Assembly (NCBI GenBank): GCA_027002405.1
Contig: JALWZT010000233.1
Span: 1-49,249, forward strand
DNA length: 49,249 nt
Direction: 5' to 3'
Source of the DNA: Anaerolineae bacterium
GTDB lineage: Bacteria; Chloroflexota; Anaerolineae; J102
The notes below the pieces were generated by a model. The model was not told the origin of the DNA, ran no database searches, and saw nothing but the letters and a program-made list of their open reading frames with translations. Position numbers and translations under genes: made by a program. Positions 15,921-23,253 of the stretch are shown here, piece after piece; position 1 is the stretch's first letter; each line of letters opens with the position of its first letter.

Positions 15921-16667
15921 ATGCCTGTTCTTGTTCCAGGGCTGACCGGCACCCTCATCAACACCACCACAGTCATTTTAGGCAGCCTCATCGGCATCTT
16001 TGTGGGGCATCGCCTGAGCGAACACACGCAAAACACGGTCCTCCACGGCCTGGGGCTGGTCACCTTGGTGGTGGCCATCAGCAATGCCATCACCACCCAA
16101 AACATCCTCATCCCCCTGTTTGCAGTGGTTCTGGGAGCCATGCTGGGGGAATGGATGCAGTTGGAGGAGCGATTGGACCGTTTGGGGCACTGGATGGAGC
16201 GGACCTTTGGTCAACGCCTGGGGGAAAAGGATGAAAATCGTCTGGTCCAGGCTTTTGTCACGGCCAGCCTGGTTTATTGTGTGGGGCCTCTCACCATTTT
16301 GGGGGCTGTGCAAGATGGTCTGGTGAATAATTACCAGTTTCTTTTGTTGAAAGCTGTGTTGGATGGGTTTGCATCCATTGCCTTTGCCGCCAGTTTAGGG
16401 CCTGGGGTTATTCTTTCGGCCATCACGGTTTTCGTATTTCAGGGAGGATTGGCCCTGACAGCCATGGTATTTAGCGGTGCCCTGGGAGGAATCACCGCGG
16501 ATCATCCTGCGGTGATCGAGATGACAGCCACGGGCGGCATTGTGCTGTTGGCGATAGGGCTGATTCTTTTGGAGATAAAACGATTACGCGCGGCGAATTT
16601 TCTCCCCGCCATTTTCTTGGCCCCTGTGCTGGTGGTTCTGTTACAATGGTTGGGAATCTCATTTTAA
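15921..16667 (+). CDS. DUF554-family membrane protein
   Basis: This 248-residue integral membrane protein belongs to the DUF554 (YqgA/YdfK-like) family of uncharacterised putative transporters. The family start GTLINTTTVILGSLIGIFVG is clear, followed by GLGLVTLVVAIS, FAVVLGAMLGEWMQLE, an acidic cytoplasmic loop (LGEKDENRLVQAF), and CVGPLTILGAVQDGLVNNYQFLLLKAVLDGFASIAFA, which is strongly conserved in the family. About six to seven helices are expected. It starts 3 nt after the ribF stop and is likely co-transcribed with it. The substrate is unknown. Confidence 0.88.
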   Translation: MPVLVPGLTGTLINTTTVILGSLIGIFVGHRLSEHTQNTVLHGLGLVTLVVAISNAITTQNILIPLFAVVLGAMLGEWMQLEERLDRLGHWMERTFGQRLGEKDENRLVQAFVTASLVYCVGPLTILGAVQDGLVNNYQFLLLKAVLDGFASIAFAASLGPGVILSAITVFVFQGGLALTAMVFSGALGGITADHPAVIEMTATGGIVLLAIGLILLEIKRLRAANFLPAIFLAPVLVVLLQWLGISF

Positions 16668-16680
16668 GCAAGGAGTCCCT

Positions 16681-17052
16681 ATGTTTACCCTGGCTTTACG
16701 GAAACGCTTCATTGCCTACCATCCTGCCCGTCGACCGGATGCCGAGCACCCAATCCAGTCTCATCTTTTTGTGTTGGAAGTGATGCTGGAGGCGGAGGCG
16801 CTGGACGAGGCGGGCCAGGTGTTTGACCTGGATGTGTTGGACTCGGAGATCGCGGATATCCTGAAGGCGTATGCCAATAAAGATCTGCACCAGACCCCGG
16901 TATTTGCCCAGCGCCCCTTTACGTTGGAAGCTTTTGCTCAGGTCCTGGGGGATGCGCTGAACGAAAGTCTGTATGCCCCGCATCTCACCGCACTCAGTGT
17001 GCGCTTGTGGTGTGACGAGCGCGCCTGGGCCTTGTACGATATCGAACGATGA
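16681..17052 (+). CDS. Divergent 6-pyruvoyl-tetrahydropterin synthase (QueD) family protein
   Basis: This 123-residue protein has the small T-fold layout of the PTPS/QueD family: FIAYHPA with the first zinc-type histidine (H14), a central HPIQSHLFVLEVMLEAEALDEAGQVFDLDVL, and FTLEAFAQVL matching the family PTxE glutamate, ending in a VRLWCDERAWALY strand. The usual HGH motif is QSH here (Q26, H28), and the cysteine normally just before it is absent. Zinc binding and canonical catalysis are therefore doubtful. It follows the DUF554 gene by 13 nt, with AAGGAG before the ATG. A non-canonical pterin-binding role is possible. Confidence 0.7.
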   Translation: MFTLALRKRFIAYHPARRPDAEHPIQSHLFVLEVMLEAEALDEAGQVFDLDVLDSEIADILKAYANKDLHQTPVFAQRPFTLEAFAQVLGDALNESLYAPHLTALSVRLWCDERAWALYDIER

Positions 17053-17142
17053 GCATGGTTACTTTTTATCGAATTTGACGTGCGGCCCCGTCAACGTCGC
17101 GTCATCTTACAATTTATTGGAGAACCCTGAAAATCCCTGCCC

Positions 17143-17430
17143 TTACGACCCCTTTTTCCTGGACGCGTATTCCTCCAGGTTCATGATCACGAACAGCCGG
17201 TATTCGACACTTTCAGGAAGCTGAGGGGGAGTGTTGCGCAATTGGTGCACCAGATAGAGGGTTTTATTCAAGGTATCGAAAACAACGCGACAATTCTCGC
17301 ATACCGCGAGGTGGGCTTCCAGCTCCGAACAGAGTTCGGGGGATAATTCCCCATCGATATAATCGTTGAGATGAATCAACACTTCCTGACAGGTGTCCAG
17401 GGAGGCATGGGGGTTATGAGGGTTCATCAT
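17143..17430 (-). CDS. Zinc-type anti-sigma factor
   Basis: This 95-residue protein looks like a soluble ZAS-type anti-sigma factor that holds the adjacent ECF sigma factor inactive. A conserved segment CQEVLIHLNDYIDGELSPELCSELEAHLAVCENCRVVFD includes the signature H40-x3-C44-x2-C47 and an earlier C14. There is no transmembrane helix, so it should be cytoplasmic, possibly redox- or metal-responsive. Starts at residue 1 or 2 (adjacent ATGs) are both possible. It lies 30 nt downstream of the sigma gene in the same operon. Confidence 0.85.
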   Translation of the reverse strand: MMNPHNPHASLDTCQEVLIHLNDYIDGELSPELCSELEAHLAVCENCRVVFDTLNKTLYLVHQLRNTPPQLPESVEYRLFVIMNLEEYASRKKGS

Positions 17431-17460
17431 AATCGACAGGAGGAAGCGTTGCTCGGTGTT

Positions 17461-18060
17461 TCAGGTAAAATAGGGGGCAAGTATCTCACGCAAGCGTAAG
17501 CGGGCCCGATGGAGGCGGACTTTCGTGGCCGAAATACTGATGCCCAGCATGTTGGCGGTTTCTTCGGTGCTATAACCTTCGACCTCGCGCAGGATGAAAA
17601 CCGTGCGTAGTGTTTCGGGCAGGGACGCGATGGCTTTTTCCAGGACATCGCGGATCTCGCTATTCATCGCGTGGTCGTCAGGGGCCAGGGTGGCATCACG
17701 CACTTCGCGATAGACATCATCGCCTCCTTGGATCTCGATGGGGTCGTCCAGCGAGAGTTCGCGATGTTTATGCTTGCGCAGATGCATCAGTGCGGCGTTG
17801 GTGGCGATGCGATGCAACCACGTGTTTAATGCGCTGCGTTCTTCAAATCGGTGGATGTTTTTGCATGCGCTGATAAAGGTTTCTTGCAAGACCTCTTCCG
17901 CATCGTTGGGGTCATTCAACATGCGGATGGCAATGGCATACACGCGTGGCGCGAATTTTTTGATCATGCACGCGCATGCTTCGGGATCGCCGCGTTTAAG
18001 GCCTTGGATAAGGGCGGCCTCATCCGGGTAGATGTCAAGATCAATTTTGATTCCAGTCAT
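17461..18060 (-). CDS. ECF-type RNA polymerase sigma factor
   Basis: This protein, 199 residues from the chosen ATG, is a group 4 sigma-70 factor. Region 2 is FAPRVYAIAIRMLNDPNDAEEVLQETFISACKNIHRFEERSALNTWLHRIATNAAL, with the typical core-binding and -10-recognition residues. Region 4 is ALASLPETLRTVF-like (AIASLPETLRTVFILREVEGYSTEETANMLGISISATKVRLHRARLRLRE), with the helix-turn-helix. A TTG start at 18069 is also in frame, but ATG 18060 is preferred. The following gene encodes a zinc-type anti-sigma factor, the usual regulatory partner. A perfect 9-bp inverted repeat lies about 34 nt upstream and may control expression. Confidence 0.94.
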   Translation of the reverse strand: MTGIKIDLDIYPDEAALIQGLKRGDPEACACMIKKFAPRVYAIAIRMLNDPNDAEEVLQETFISACKNIHRFEERSALNTWLHRIATNAALMHLRKHKHRELSLDDPIEIQGGDDVYREVRDATLAPDDHAMNSEIRDVLEKAIASLPETLRTVFILREVEGYSTEETANMLGISISATKVRLHRARLRLREILAPYFT

Positions 18061-18093
18061 TGGATGCAATGGGAGGGGAAGCCGTTACGATGC

Positions 18094-18122
18094 TTTAGGG
18101 TAGAATCTCATCATACCCTAAA
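18094..18122. promoter_or_regulatory. Perfect 9-bp inverted repeat upstream of the sigma gene
   Basis: TTTAGGGTA (18094-18102) and TACCCTAAA (18114-18122) form a perfect inverted repeat with an 11-nt spacer, which resembles a dimeric operator. The minus-strand hexamer TATGAT, a plausible -10 element for the sigma gene, overlaps its edge (18109-18114 on the plus strand reads ATCATA). It could be an operator or the stem of a leader hairpin. Confidence 0.5.
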
Positions 18123-18205
18123 CCCTGGTAAAAAGAAAAGTTCCAGGTGGGTATTCAATCTCGGCCAGCGCCGGGAAAGAGTATGCTGCCCCCTCAACAA
18201 GGGTG

Positions 18206-18234
18206 TTGATCTTCTGTTTTTGATTGTGTACAAT
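18206..18234 (+). promoter_or_regulatory. Sigma-70-type promoter reading toward spoVS
   Basis: TTGATC (18206-18211) and TACAAT (18229-18234) are spaced by exactly 17 bp, a good vegetative promoter match. Predicted transcription would begin near 18241, where MITE-like element B has inserted (element 18247-18401). The spoVS leader would then carry the whole element. Confidence 0.55.
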
Positions 18235-18246
18235 AAACGTAGAAGG

Positions 18247-18401
18247 GTAACTATACACGTACCCTCTCATAGCAAGGCAAAAACCACTAAGGACACGAAG
18301 GACACGAAGGCACAAAGGGAAAAATAAAAAATTTTCTTCGTGTCTTTGTGACTTTGTGCCTTCGTGGTAAAGACGTCTTGCAGAAGGAGCTGTATAGTTA
18401 C
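18247..18401. mobile_element. MITE-like element B, copy 1, with 8-bp target duplication
   Basis: This 155-bp element has perfect 11-bp terminal inverted repeats GTAACTATACA (18247-18257) and TGTATAGTTAC (18391-18401). Flanking 8-mers GTAGAAGG (18239-18246) and GTAGAAGA (18402-18409) match at 7 of 8 positions, a likely target duplication. The interior is a long inverted repeat built of GACACGAAGG and CTTCGTGTC type words. A second copy is at 38272-38425. GTAA ends with 8-bp duplications recall the IS66 family, but no transposase is present. Confidence 0.85.
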
Positions 18402-18456
18402 GTAGAAGAAAGGATTTTCATCGCCCGCTGTTATCCGTTTCTGTAGGAGAACCCCC

Positions 18457-18792
18457 ATGGACGTCATCAAAGTATCGGGTCGCTCTCGTTCCACTGCCGT
18501 GGCAGGGGCCATCGCGGGCGTTATTCGCGATGTGGGCTACGCTGAGGTGCAGGCCATTGGTGCCAGCGCGGTCAATCAGGCCATTAAAGCCACGGCCATC
18601 GCGCGCGGCTATTTGGAGGAGGATGGCATTGATATCGTCTGCCTTCCCCTCTTCGTGGAGGTGGATATCCAAGGGCTGGTGCGTACCGCGGTGAAATTGA
18701 CCATATGGCGGGTGAGGCACGAAGAGATTCACCCGCGCGTGCGCGAACAATTGACCCAGGCCGCAGAGCAAACCCTGGATGATATCACCTGA
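18457..18792 (+). CDS. spoVS: Stage V sporulation protein S-like protein
   Basis: This 111-residue protein is SpoVS, a small Alba-like nucleic-acid-binding protein also common in non-sporulating thermophiles and Chloroflexota. The N-terminus MDVIKVSGRSRSTAVAGAIAGVIRD and QAIGASAVNQAIKATAIARGYLEEDGIDIVCLPLFVEV are highly characteristic. Ordinary SpoVS is about 86 residues. Here there is an extra C-terminal helix-like tail (VRHEEIHPRVREQLTQAAEQTLDDIT). TAGGAG (18444-18449) lies 7 nt before the ATG. A sigma-70-type promoter lies upstream, separated from the gene by MITE-like element B. Its role may be chromosome or RNA binding rather than sporulation. Confidence 0.93.
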   Translation: MDVIKVSGRSRSTAVAGAIAGVIRDVGYAEVQAIGASAVNQAIKATAIARGYLEEDGIDIVCLPLFVEVDIQGLVRTAVKLTIWRVRHEEIHPRVREQLTQAAEQTLDDIT

Positions 18793-18946
18793 GAAAGCCG
18801 AGGCCCCGTGAGGCTAGCCGGGTTCATTGAGCGATGGCTCACCACATAACGATGAAAATGGAACGCAGATTTGCGCAGATGCTTCGCAACGCAGATTGAC
18901 GCAGATGATTTTTATTTTGATTTTATCTGCGTGAATCAGCGTTTTA
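18793..18946. repeat. Boundary repeat between convergent spoVS and glgC
   Basis: This gap holds a GGCTAGCCGG palindrome, a boundary repeat (18825-18870) and CGCAGAT-type word arrays with inverted counterparts (ATCTGCG), giving a potential hairpin shared by the two convergent genes. The words continue into the 3' end of the downstream glgC gene. Confidence 0.6.
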
Positions 18947-20257
18947 TCAGCGTTTATCTGCGTTCTCTATTTTCGGGACGGGCCATTGGACATTCTCTCC
19001 TCCTGGAACTTCCAGATTGGGGAAGTCCAAAAAAGCCTCCTCCGTCACCCTCACGCCCACGACCACGTTACGTCCCAGCCGGGCCCCTTCGGGGATGCGG
19101 CTCCGTTGTCCGACCAGGGTGATGCCGGTATTGAGGATATCGGGCATATTGGAATTGGGTTGGTTGTTTTCCCCCACGCCCACCTGGGCGCGCGGGCCTA
19201 TCACCACCTGTTCATCCAGAATAGCCCGGTCTACCATGGCCCCGGCCTTGATCACCGCATTGTGCATCACAATGCTATCTCGCACCACCGCGCCCTCTTC
19301 AATGATCACGCCGGGACCGATCATGGAACGTTCCACCTCTCCCCAAATCCGGGCCCCATCACTGAGCAAATTGTTCTGGGCCCGAGCCTCGGGGCTGAAC
19401 CATACGGGCGGGTATTGTTCGGACCGGGTGTGGATGGTCCAACGGCGGTCGTTGAGCTCCAGCGCGGGGATGTGGGATAGCAAAGCCATGTTCGCTTCGT
19501 AATAAGCGGGAACGGTGCCTACATTGGCCCAATACCCTTCGAATTCATAGGCATATACTCGGGCTTTTTTGATTAGATCGGAAATAACCTCTTTACCCAG
19601 ATCGTTAGCTTCCTTTTTATTTTCTGTCAGCCAGGCTCTGAGGACCTCGGCCCGGAAGACATAAATCCCCATGCTGGCCAGGGTCGCCCGTGTACGCCGG
19701 GGTTTTTCTTCAAAACGAAGGATACGGTTATCCACATCCAGAGTCACCATCCCAAAACGGGATGTCTGGTGAGGCGCAACCGGGCGCACTGCAATGGTCA
19801 CATCGGCCCGGCTACGGCGATGAAAATCCAACATGGGTTGATAATTCATTTTGTAAACGTGATCCCCCGAGAGCACCAAAACCTCATCCACCCCGTCCTC
19901 TTCCACCACATCCAGGTTCAAACGCAAGGCATCCGCGGACCCTTTCTCCCACAATCCTTCCCCTGGCCGTGTCTGGTAAGGCTGGAGAAGGCGTAGCCCC
20001 CGGGTGGATCGATCCAAATCCCAGGGTTTGCCCGAACGAATATGTTCGTTCAGCGGCCGGGGCATGTACTGGGTGAGGACCGCCACATTGTAGATGTTGG
20101 AATTCACGCAATTGGATAGGGGGAAATCGATGACGCGATACTTGCCGGCAAAAGGCACGGCCGAGGCAGGACGCCGCGCGGTGAGCACGGCCAGGCCCGG
20201 CCCGGCACCACCGGCCAAAATCATCGCCATGACGTTGGATTCTGAGCTATCGGTCAT
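18947..20257 (-). CDS. GlgC-like protein with degraded nucleotide loop (probable non-catalytic subunit)
   Basis: This 436-residue protein belongs to the glucose-1-phosphate adenylyltransferase family, with a nucleotidyltransferase domain and a C-terminal left-handed beta-helix. Against its neighbour it has lost the signature loop: [25 protein letters not shown] sequence is replaced by [17 protein letters not shown], so the catalytic arginine is G21 and the lysine is A31. [10 protein letters not shown] and EEKPRRTRA remain. This pattern fits a regulatory subunit like GlgD or the plant large subunit. Its ATG lies inside the end of the catalytic glgC (11-nt overlap), preceded by AAAAGGAG, which suggests coupled 1:1 synthesis. 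The last residues KIENADKR come from a repeat. Confidence 0.82.
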   Translation of the reverse strand: MTDSSESNVMAMILAGGAGPGLAVLTARRPASAVPFAGKYRVIDFPLSNCVNSNIYNVAVLTQYMPRPLNEHIRSGKPWDLDRSTRGLRLLQPYQTRPGEGLWEKGSADALRLNLDVVEEDGVDEVLVLSGDHVYKMNYQPMLDFHRRSRADVTIAVRPVAPHQTSRFGMVTLDVDNRILRFEEKPRRTRATLASMGIYVFRAEVLRAWLTENKKEANDLGKEVISDLIKKARVYAYEFEGYWANVGTVPAYYEANMALLSHIPALELNDRRWTIHTRSEQYPPVWFSPEARAQNNLLSDGARIWGEVERSMIGPGVIIEEGAVVRDSIVMHNAVIKAGAMVDRAILDEQVVIGPRAQVGVGENNQPNSNMPDILNTGITLVGQRSRIPEGARLGRNVVVGVRVTEEAFLDFPNLEVPGGENVQWPVPKIENADKR

Positions 20258-21614
20258 GGGTCACCTGCTCCTTTTCATCAGAGGGCGAGGGGTTGGTGGC
20301 ATCACCTCTTTCTGCCTGAGCATGAAGGGTGGCGGCGGGCAATTCCACTCGGCCTGGATGCACCGATGCGCCGGAAGGGATCTCGGTATGACCTTTGAAG
20401 TCAGAAAGGTCCACCCCGGCATCGATGAGCACGTTACGCCCCACCCGCAGGTTGGAGGGGAGGTAAGCCCCCTTGCCCACCACGGTGATGCCGGTGTGGA
20501 GTTTGTCGGGCATCTCCACATTGGGGGTATTCAGGTCTTCCCCCATGCCCAGGCGCACACCCGCGCTGATAACCACATTTTTATCCACCACCACCTTATC
20601 CAGCACCGCGCCCGGGCCAATGTAGGTGTCGTTCATCACGACTGAATCCCGCACCACCGCGCCGGATGACACGAAAACGCCAGGAGAAAGCACCGAATGA
20701 GACACTTCGCCCTGGATGATGCAGCCGTTGCTCACCAAAGCATGCTGCACCTTGCCCAAAACACCGGTTTTGACGGGCGGGCGTTCCTGGCTACGCGTCC
20801 GAATTTGCAGATGGGTATCCCACAAATTCAGGGGATGCTCGGGATCGCACAATTCCAGAGATGTCTTCCAGTACGCGTCGATGGTGCCCACGTCCACCCA
20901 ATAGCCATCGAATCGAAAGGCGAAAACCCTTTCCTGGGCGTCGATCATGGCGGGGATCACGTGTTTACCAAAATCTAGATCCGGATGCTCAGGGTGGAGT
21001 TTATGGAGCCAGGTTTCCAGGGTATCGGTATTGAAAACATAAATCCCCATGCTGGCCAGGGTGCCTTTGGGTTCCTTGGGTTTTTCATAAAAGGCGGTGA
21101 TGCGCCCGTCGTCCGCGGTCGTCATAATGCCGAAACGATGAGCTTCTTCGGGCGCGACAGACCTGACCCCAATGGTCAGGGTGGCTCCCTGGGCCTGATG
21201 ATACGCGATCATGTCCCGATAATCCATCTTGTAAATATGGTCCCCCGAAAGGATCAGCACCCCATCCGCGTCCCGGTTTTCCAAGAAATCCAGGTTATGA
21301 TACACCGCGTCCGCGGTGCCCGCATACCAGGTTTGTCCCTCCCGGGCCTGGTAAGGTTGCAGCAGGCGAATGCCTCCCTGGATGCGGTCCAGGTCCCAGG
21401 GTTTGCCAATGCCAATGTGTTCATTCAGGGAATGGGGCCGATATTGGGTCAGGACCGCGATGTCATAGATTTGTGAATTGACGCAATTGGAAATGGTGAA
21501 ATCAATGATGCGATATTTCCCGGCAAAGGGAACAGAGGGCTTGGCCCGGTGGGCGGAAAGCACGGTCAATCGCGAGCCTTCGCCGCCCGCCAGGATCATG
21601 GCCACCACGCGCAT
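20247..21614 (-). CDS. glgC: Glucose-1-phosphate adenylyltransferase, catalytic
   Basis: This protein, 455 residues from the chosen ATG, makes ADP-glucose for glycogen. The full family loop [30 protein letters not shown] is intact in overlapping pieces, followed by [15 protein letters not shown] with the catalytic aspartate, [22 protein letters not shown] and [12 protein letters not shown]. The C-terminal beta-helix has hexapeptide-like repeats ([27 protein letters not shown]). The frame extends to 21665, but ATG 21614 is preferred since GGGAG lies about 8 nt before it and similarity begins there. The downstream gene encodes a degenerate paralogue, so a heteromeric enzyme is likely. No glycogen synthase gene is in the window. 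Confidence 0.93.
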   Translation of the reverse strand: MRVVAMILAGGEGSRLTVLSAHRAKPSVPFAGKYRIIDFTISNCVNSQIYDIAVLTQYRPHSLNEHIGIGKPWDLDRIQGGIRLLQPYQAREGQTWYAGTADAVYHNLDFLENRDADGVLILSGDHIYKMDYRDMIAYHQAQGATLTIGVRSVAPEEAHRFGIMTTADDGRITAFYEKPKEPKGTLASMGIYVFNTDTLETWLHKLHPEHPDLDFGKHVIPAMIDAQERVFAFRFDGYWVDVGTIDAYWKTSLELCDPEHPLNLWDTHLQIRTRSQERPPVKTGVLGKVQHALVSNGCIIQGEVSHSVLSPGVFVSSGAVVRDSVVMNDTYIGPGAVLDKVVVDKNVVISAGVRLGMGEDLNTPNVEMPDKLHTGITVVGKGAYLPSNLRVGRNVLIDAGVDLSDFKGHTEIPSGASVHPGRVELPAATLHAQAERGDATNPSPSDEKEQVTHDR

Positions 21615-21710
21615 GATGAAGCTCCCGGATAGAAAACGAGGATTGGAATGATGGCTACTATACACATGGTAGCAAAGATAACGCCATCGGGCAAGGATGG
21701 GTTATCTCTG

Positions 21711-21857
21711 GATGCACTGCCAGAAAGGTTTTTCAACACGGAGACACGGAGGACACAGAGAAAAGTAAGGGGGTTCACGGAGAAAATCCTCTCCAAATCT
21801 TATCTTTTTCTTCTCCGTGCTCTCTGTGTCTCCGTGGTTAAGTTTTTTCAGGAAATC
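21711..21857 (-). mobile_element. MITE-like element A, copy 3 (inverted)
   Basis: This 147-bp inverted copy begins GATGCACTGCCAGAAAGG and ends TTTTTTCAGGAAATC. Flanking 8-mers TATCTCTG (21703-21710) and CATCTCCG (21858-21865) match at 6 of 8 positions with only transitions, consistent with an aged target duplication. The internal palindrome is preserved. It separates glgC from the small genes upstream. Confidence 0.65.
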
Positions 21858-21870
21858 CATCTCCGCGCGA

Positions 21871-22170
21871 CTAGCCGCCCCCGCGCATGAGCATCAGGCC
21901 CAAGGGTTCCATGAGCCTGGTGAGTGCGGCCTCATCACGTCCCCGAATATCCAGCCAACCCCGGCCGATCCGCAACGAGCCCAACCGCACAGGCTCATCC
22001 GGCCGCATGAATGCTTCCCAATCCGGGCCTTGGACCCGATGTTCGGGCTCCACTACCTTCCCTCCCAATTTCACCAAATAAGATGTCACCAGCCATAACG
22101 GAGCGCTGCGCAGCTCGATATGAACCCAAGGCACGCCCTGGTCATCCCATGTGATCTGCCATGGGATCAC
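21871..22170 (-). CDS. Small protein coupled to a ThiS/MoaD-like carrier
   Basis: I do not recognise this 99-residue protein. It begins with a GTG (GTGA overlap with the upstream stop) and reads MIPWQITWDDQGVPWVHIELRSAPLWLVTSYLVKLGGKVVEPEHRV, ending in a glycine tail LMLMRGGG. The two overlapping genes are almost certainly co-translated, so it may work with the sulfur carrier, for example as a partner or substrate domain. The C-terminal triple glycine is notable because the neighbour also ends in a glycine run. There is no membrane segment. Confidence 0.6.
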   Translation of the reverse strand: MIPWQITWDDQGVPWVHIELRSAPLWLVTSYLVKLGGKVVEPEHRVQGPDWEAFMRPDEPVRLGSLRIGRGWLDIRGRDEAALTRLMEPLGLMLMRGGG

Positions 22171-22442
22171 GAACCCCCCCCCACAGGTGGGAAGATGCGT
22201 AAATCCGCGTCTTCCGGGATGACCATATCCAATCCCCCTGCATAGCGCACCTCGCGACCATTCAGGAAGATGTGAATCCGAGGTGAGATCTCGCCATCTT
22301 GCAAAAGCTCCTCCCGGAGCGCGGGATAACGGGCCAGGAGTTCGTCCAACACCGTGCGCACGGTGTCCCCAGGCCCGGCGTTCACTTCGACACTGGAACC
22401 GCCCACCAGGGGGCGTAGGGTGGCATAGAGTTTGACGTCCAT
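22167..22442 (-). CDS. MoaD/ThiS-family ubiquitin-like sulfur carrier
   Basis: This 91-residue protein has the beta-grasp sulfur-carrier layout: KLYATLRPLVGGSSVEVNAGPGDTVRTVLDELLARYPALREELL, then ISPRIHIFLNGREVRYAGGLDMVIPEDADLRIFPPVGGGS. This resembles MoaD (molybdopterin synthase small subunit) and SAMP-type proteins. Functional carriers normally end in Gly-Gly so that the C-terminus can be adenylated. Here one serine follows the glycine run, so either it is processed or it does not act as a classic carrier. No moa, thi or tungsten-enzyme genes lie nearby. It overlaps the next gene by 4 nt. Confidence 0.82.
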   Translation of the reverse strand: MDVKLYATLRPLVGGSSVEVNAGPGDTVRTVLDELLARYPALREELLQDGEISPRIHIFLNGREVRYAGGLDMVIPEDADLRIFPPVGGGS

Positions 22443-23253
22443 AGAGTGTATTCCGAAAATAGGATCAGGATTAGGATTAGGATTGAGGATTGTTAGGCCG
22501 AGGTTAGGCGCGAGCTGGAGTAATCAGTGAGCAGTCATCAGTCATCAGTGTTCAGTAGCACTCCCGTGGCCAGCCCGCAGGGCTTCGTATCTGTAGCTCG
22601 GAGTCAAAGACCTTGAAGGTCTGGGAGACGCTTCAAGGTCTGGAGCTGGCGTTGGCCCCGCGGGTGGTGGTGCGAGGGCCAGCCGCCTGCACCAGGGGAT
22701 GATTCCCCGGCCAGAAACAGCGCGCCTGGGGGGCTAGCCGGATTCATCCGGCGCTGTTTTATAGCCCGGCGACTTCATCGCCGGGCGGGCGTCAAAGACC
22801 TTGAAGGTCTGGGAGACGCTTCAAGGTCTGGAGCTGGCGTTGGCCCCGCGGGTGGTGGTGCGAGGGCCAGCCGCCTGCACCAGGGGATAATTCCCCGGCC
22901 AGAAACAGCGCGCCTGGGGGGCTAGCCGGATTCATCCGGCGCCGTTTTATAGCCCGGCGACTTCATCGCCGGGCGGGCGGGCGTGGCAGACGCCACTTCA
23001 GTCGGCTAGACAACGCCAAAAAATAGGGCCACGAAAAAGGCGACGACGAACATCTGCGGAAATCTGCGAAGCATCCGCGCAAATCTGCGTTCCCTAAGCG
23101 ATTGTATCATAAAATCTGGAAATCGGCATTCACCTCTGGCCCGGGGTTTGTCTTTCCCGAAAATGTTGTGGCACACTTGGCATGGATCAATCGATCACAA
23201 TGGCGTGACATGGATGCACCATCCTGGGAGCGCTTATTTTTCTGGAGGATTTT
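22443..23253. repeat. 811-bp intergenic repeat region with 188-bp tandem duplication
   Basis: No gene is supported. The region holds AATCCT words inverted (about 22459-22492), an ATCAGT-type array (22521-22557), and a direct tandem duplication of a 188-bp unit (22603-22790 and 22791-22978). Each unit has AGACCTTGAAGGTCT palindromes and the CCCGGCGACTTCATCGCCGGG stem. The inverted GC-rich module (22921-23048) also found at 10163 and 14236 follows. Bases 23100-23253 are repeat-poor and probably hold the promoter of the phosphohexomutase gene. Confidence 0.8.
22603..22978. repeat. Tandem duplication, two 188-bp units
   Basis: GTCAAAGACCTTGAAGGTCT starts each unit, at 22603 and 22791. The copies are nearly identical, with differences such as GATGATTCC against GATAATTCC and GCGCTGTTTT against GCGCCGTTTT. 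The very low divergence suggests a recent event. Confidence 0.85.

Noticed and set aside
18947..20257. Second glgC as a pseudogene
   Set aside because: The frame is intact with strong ribosome-binding signals and conserved beta-helix, so a non-catalytic subunit is more likely than decay.
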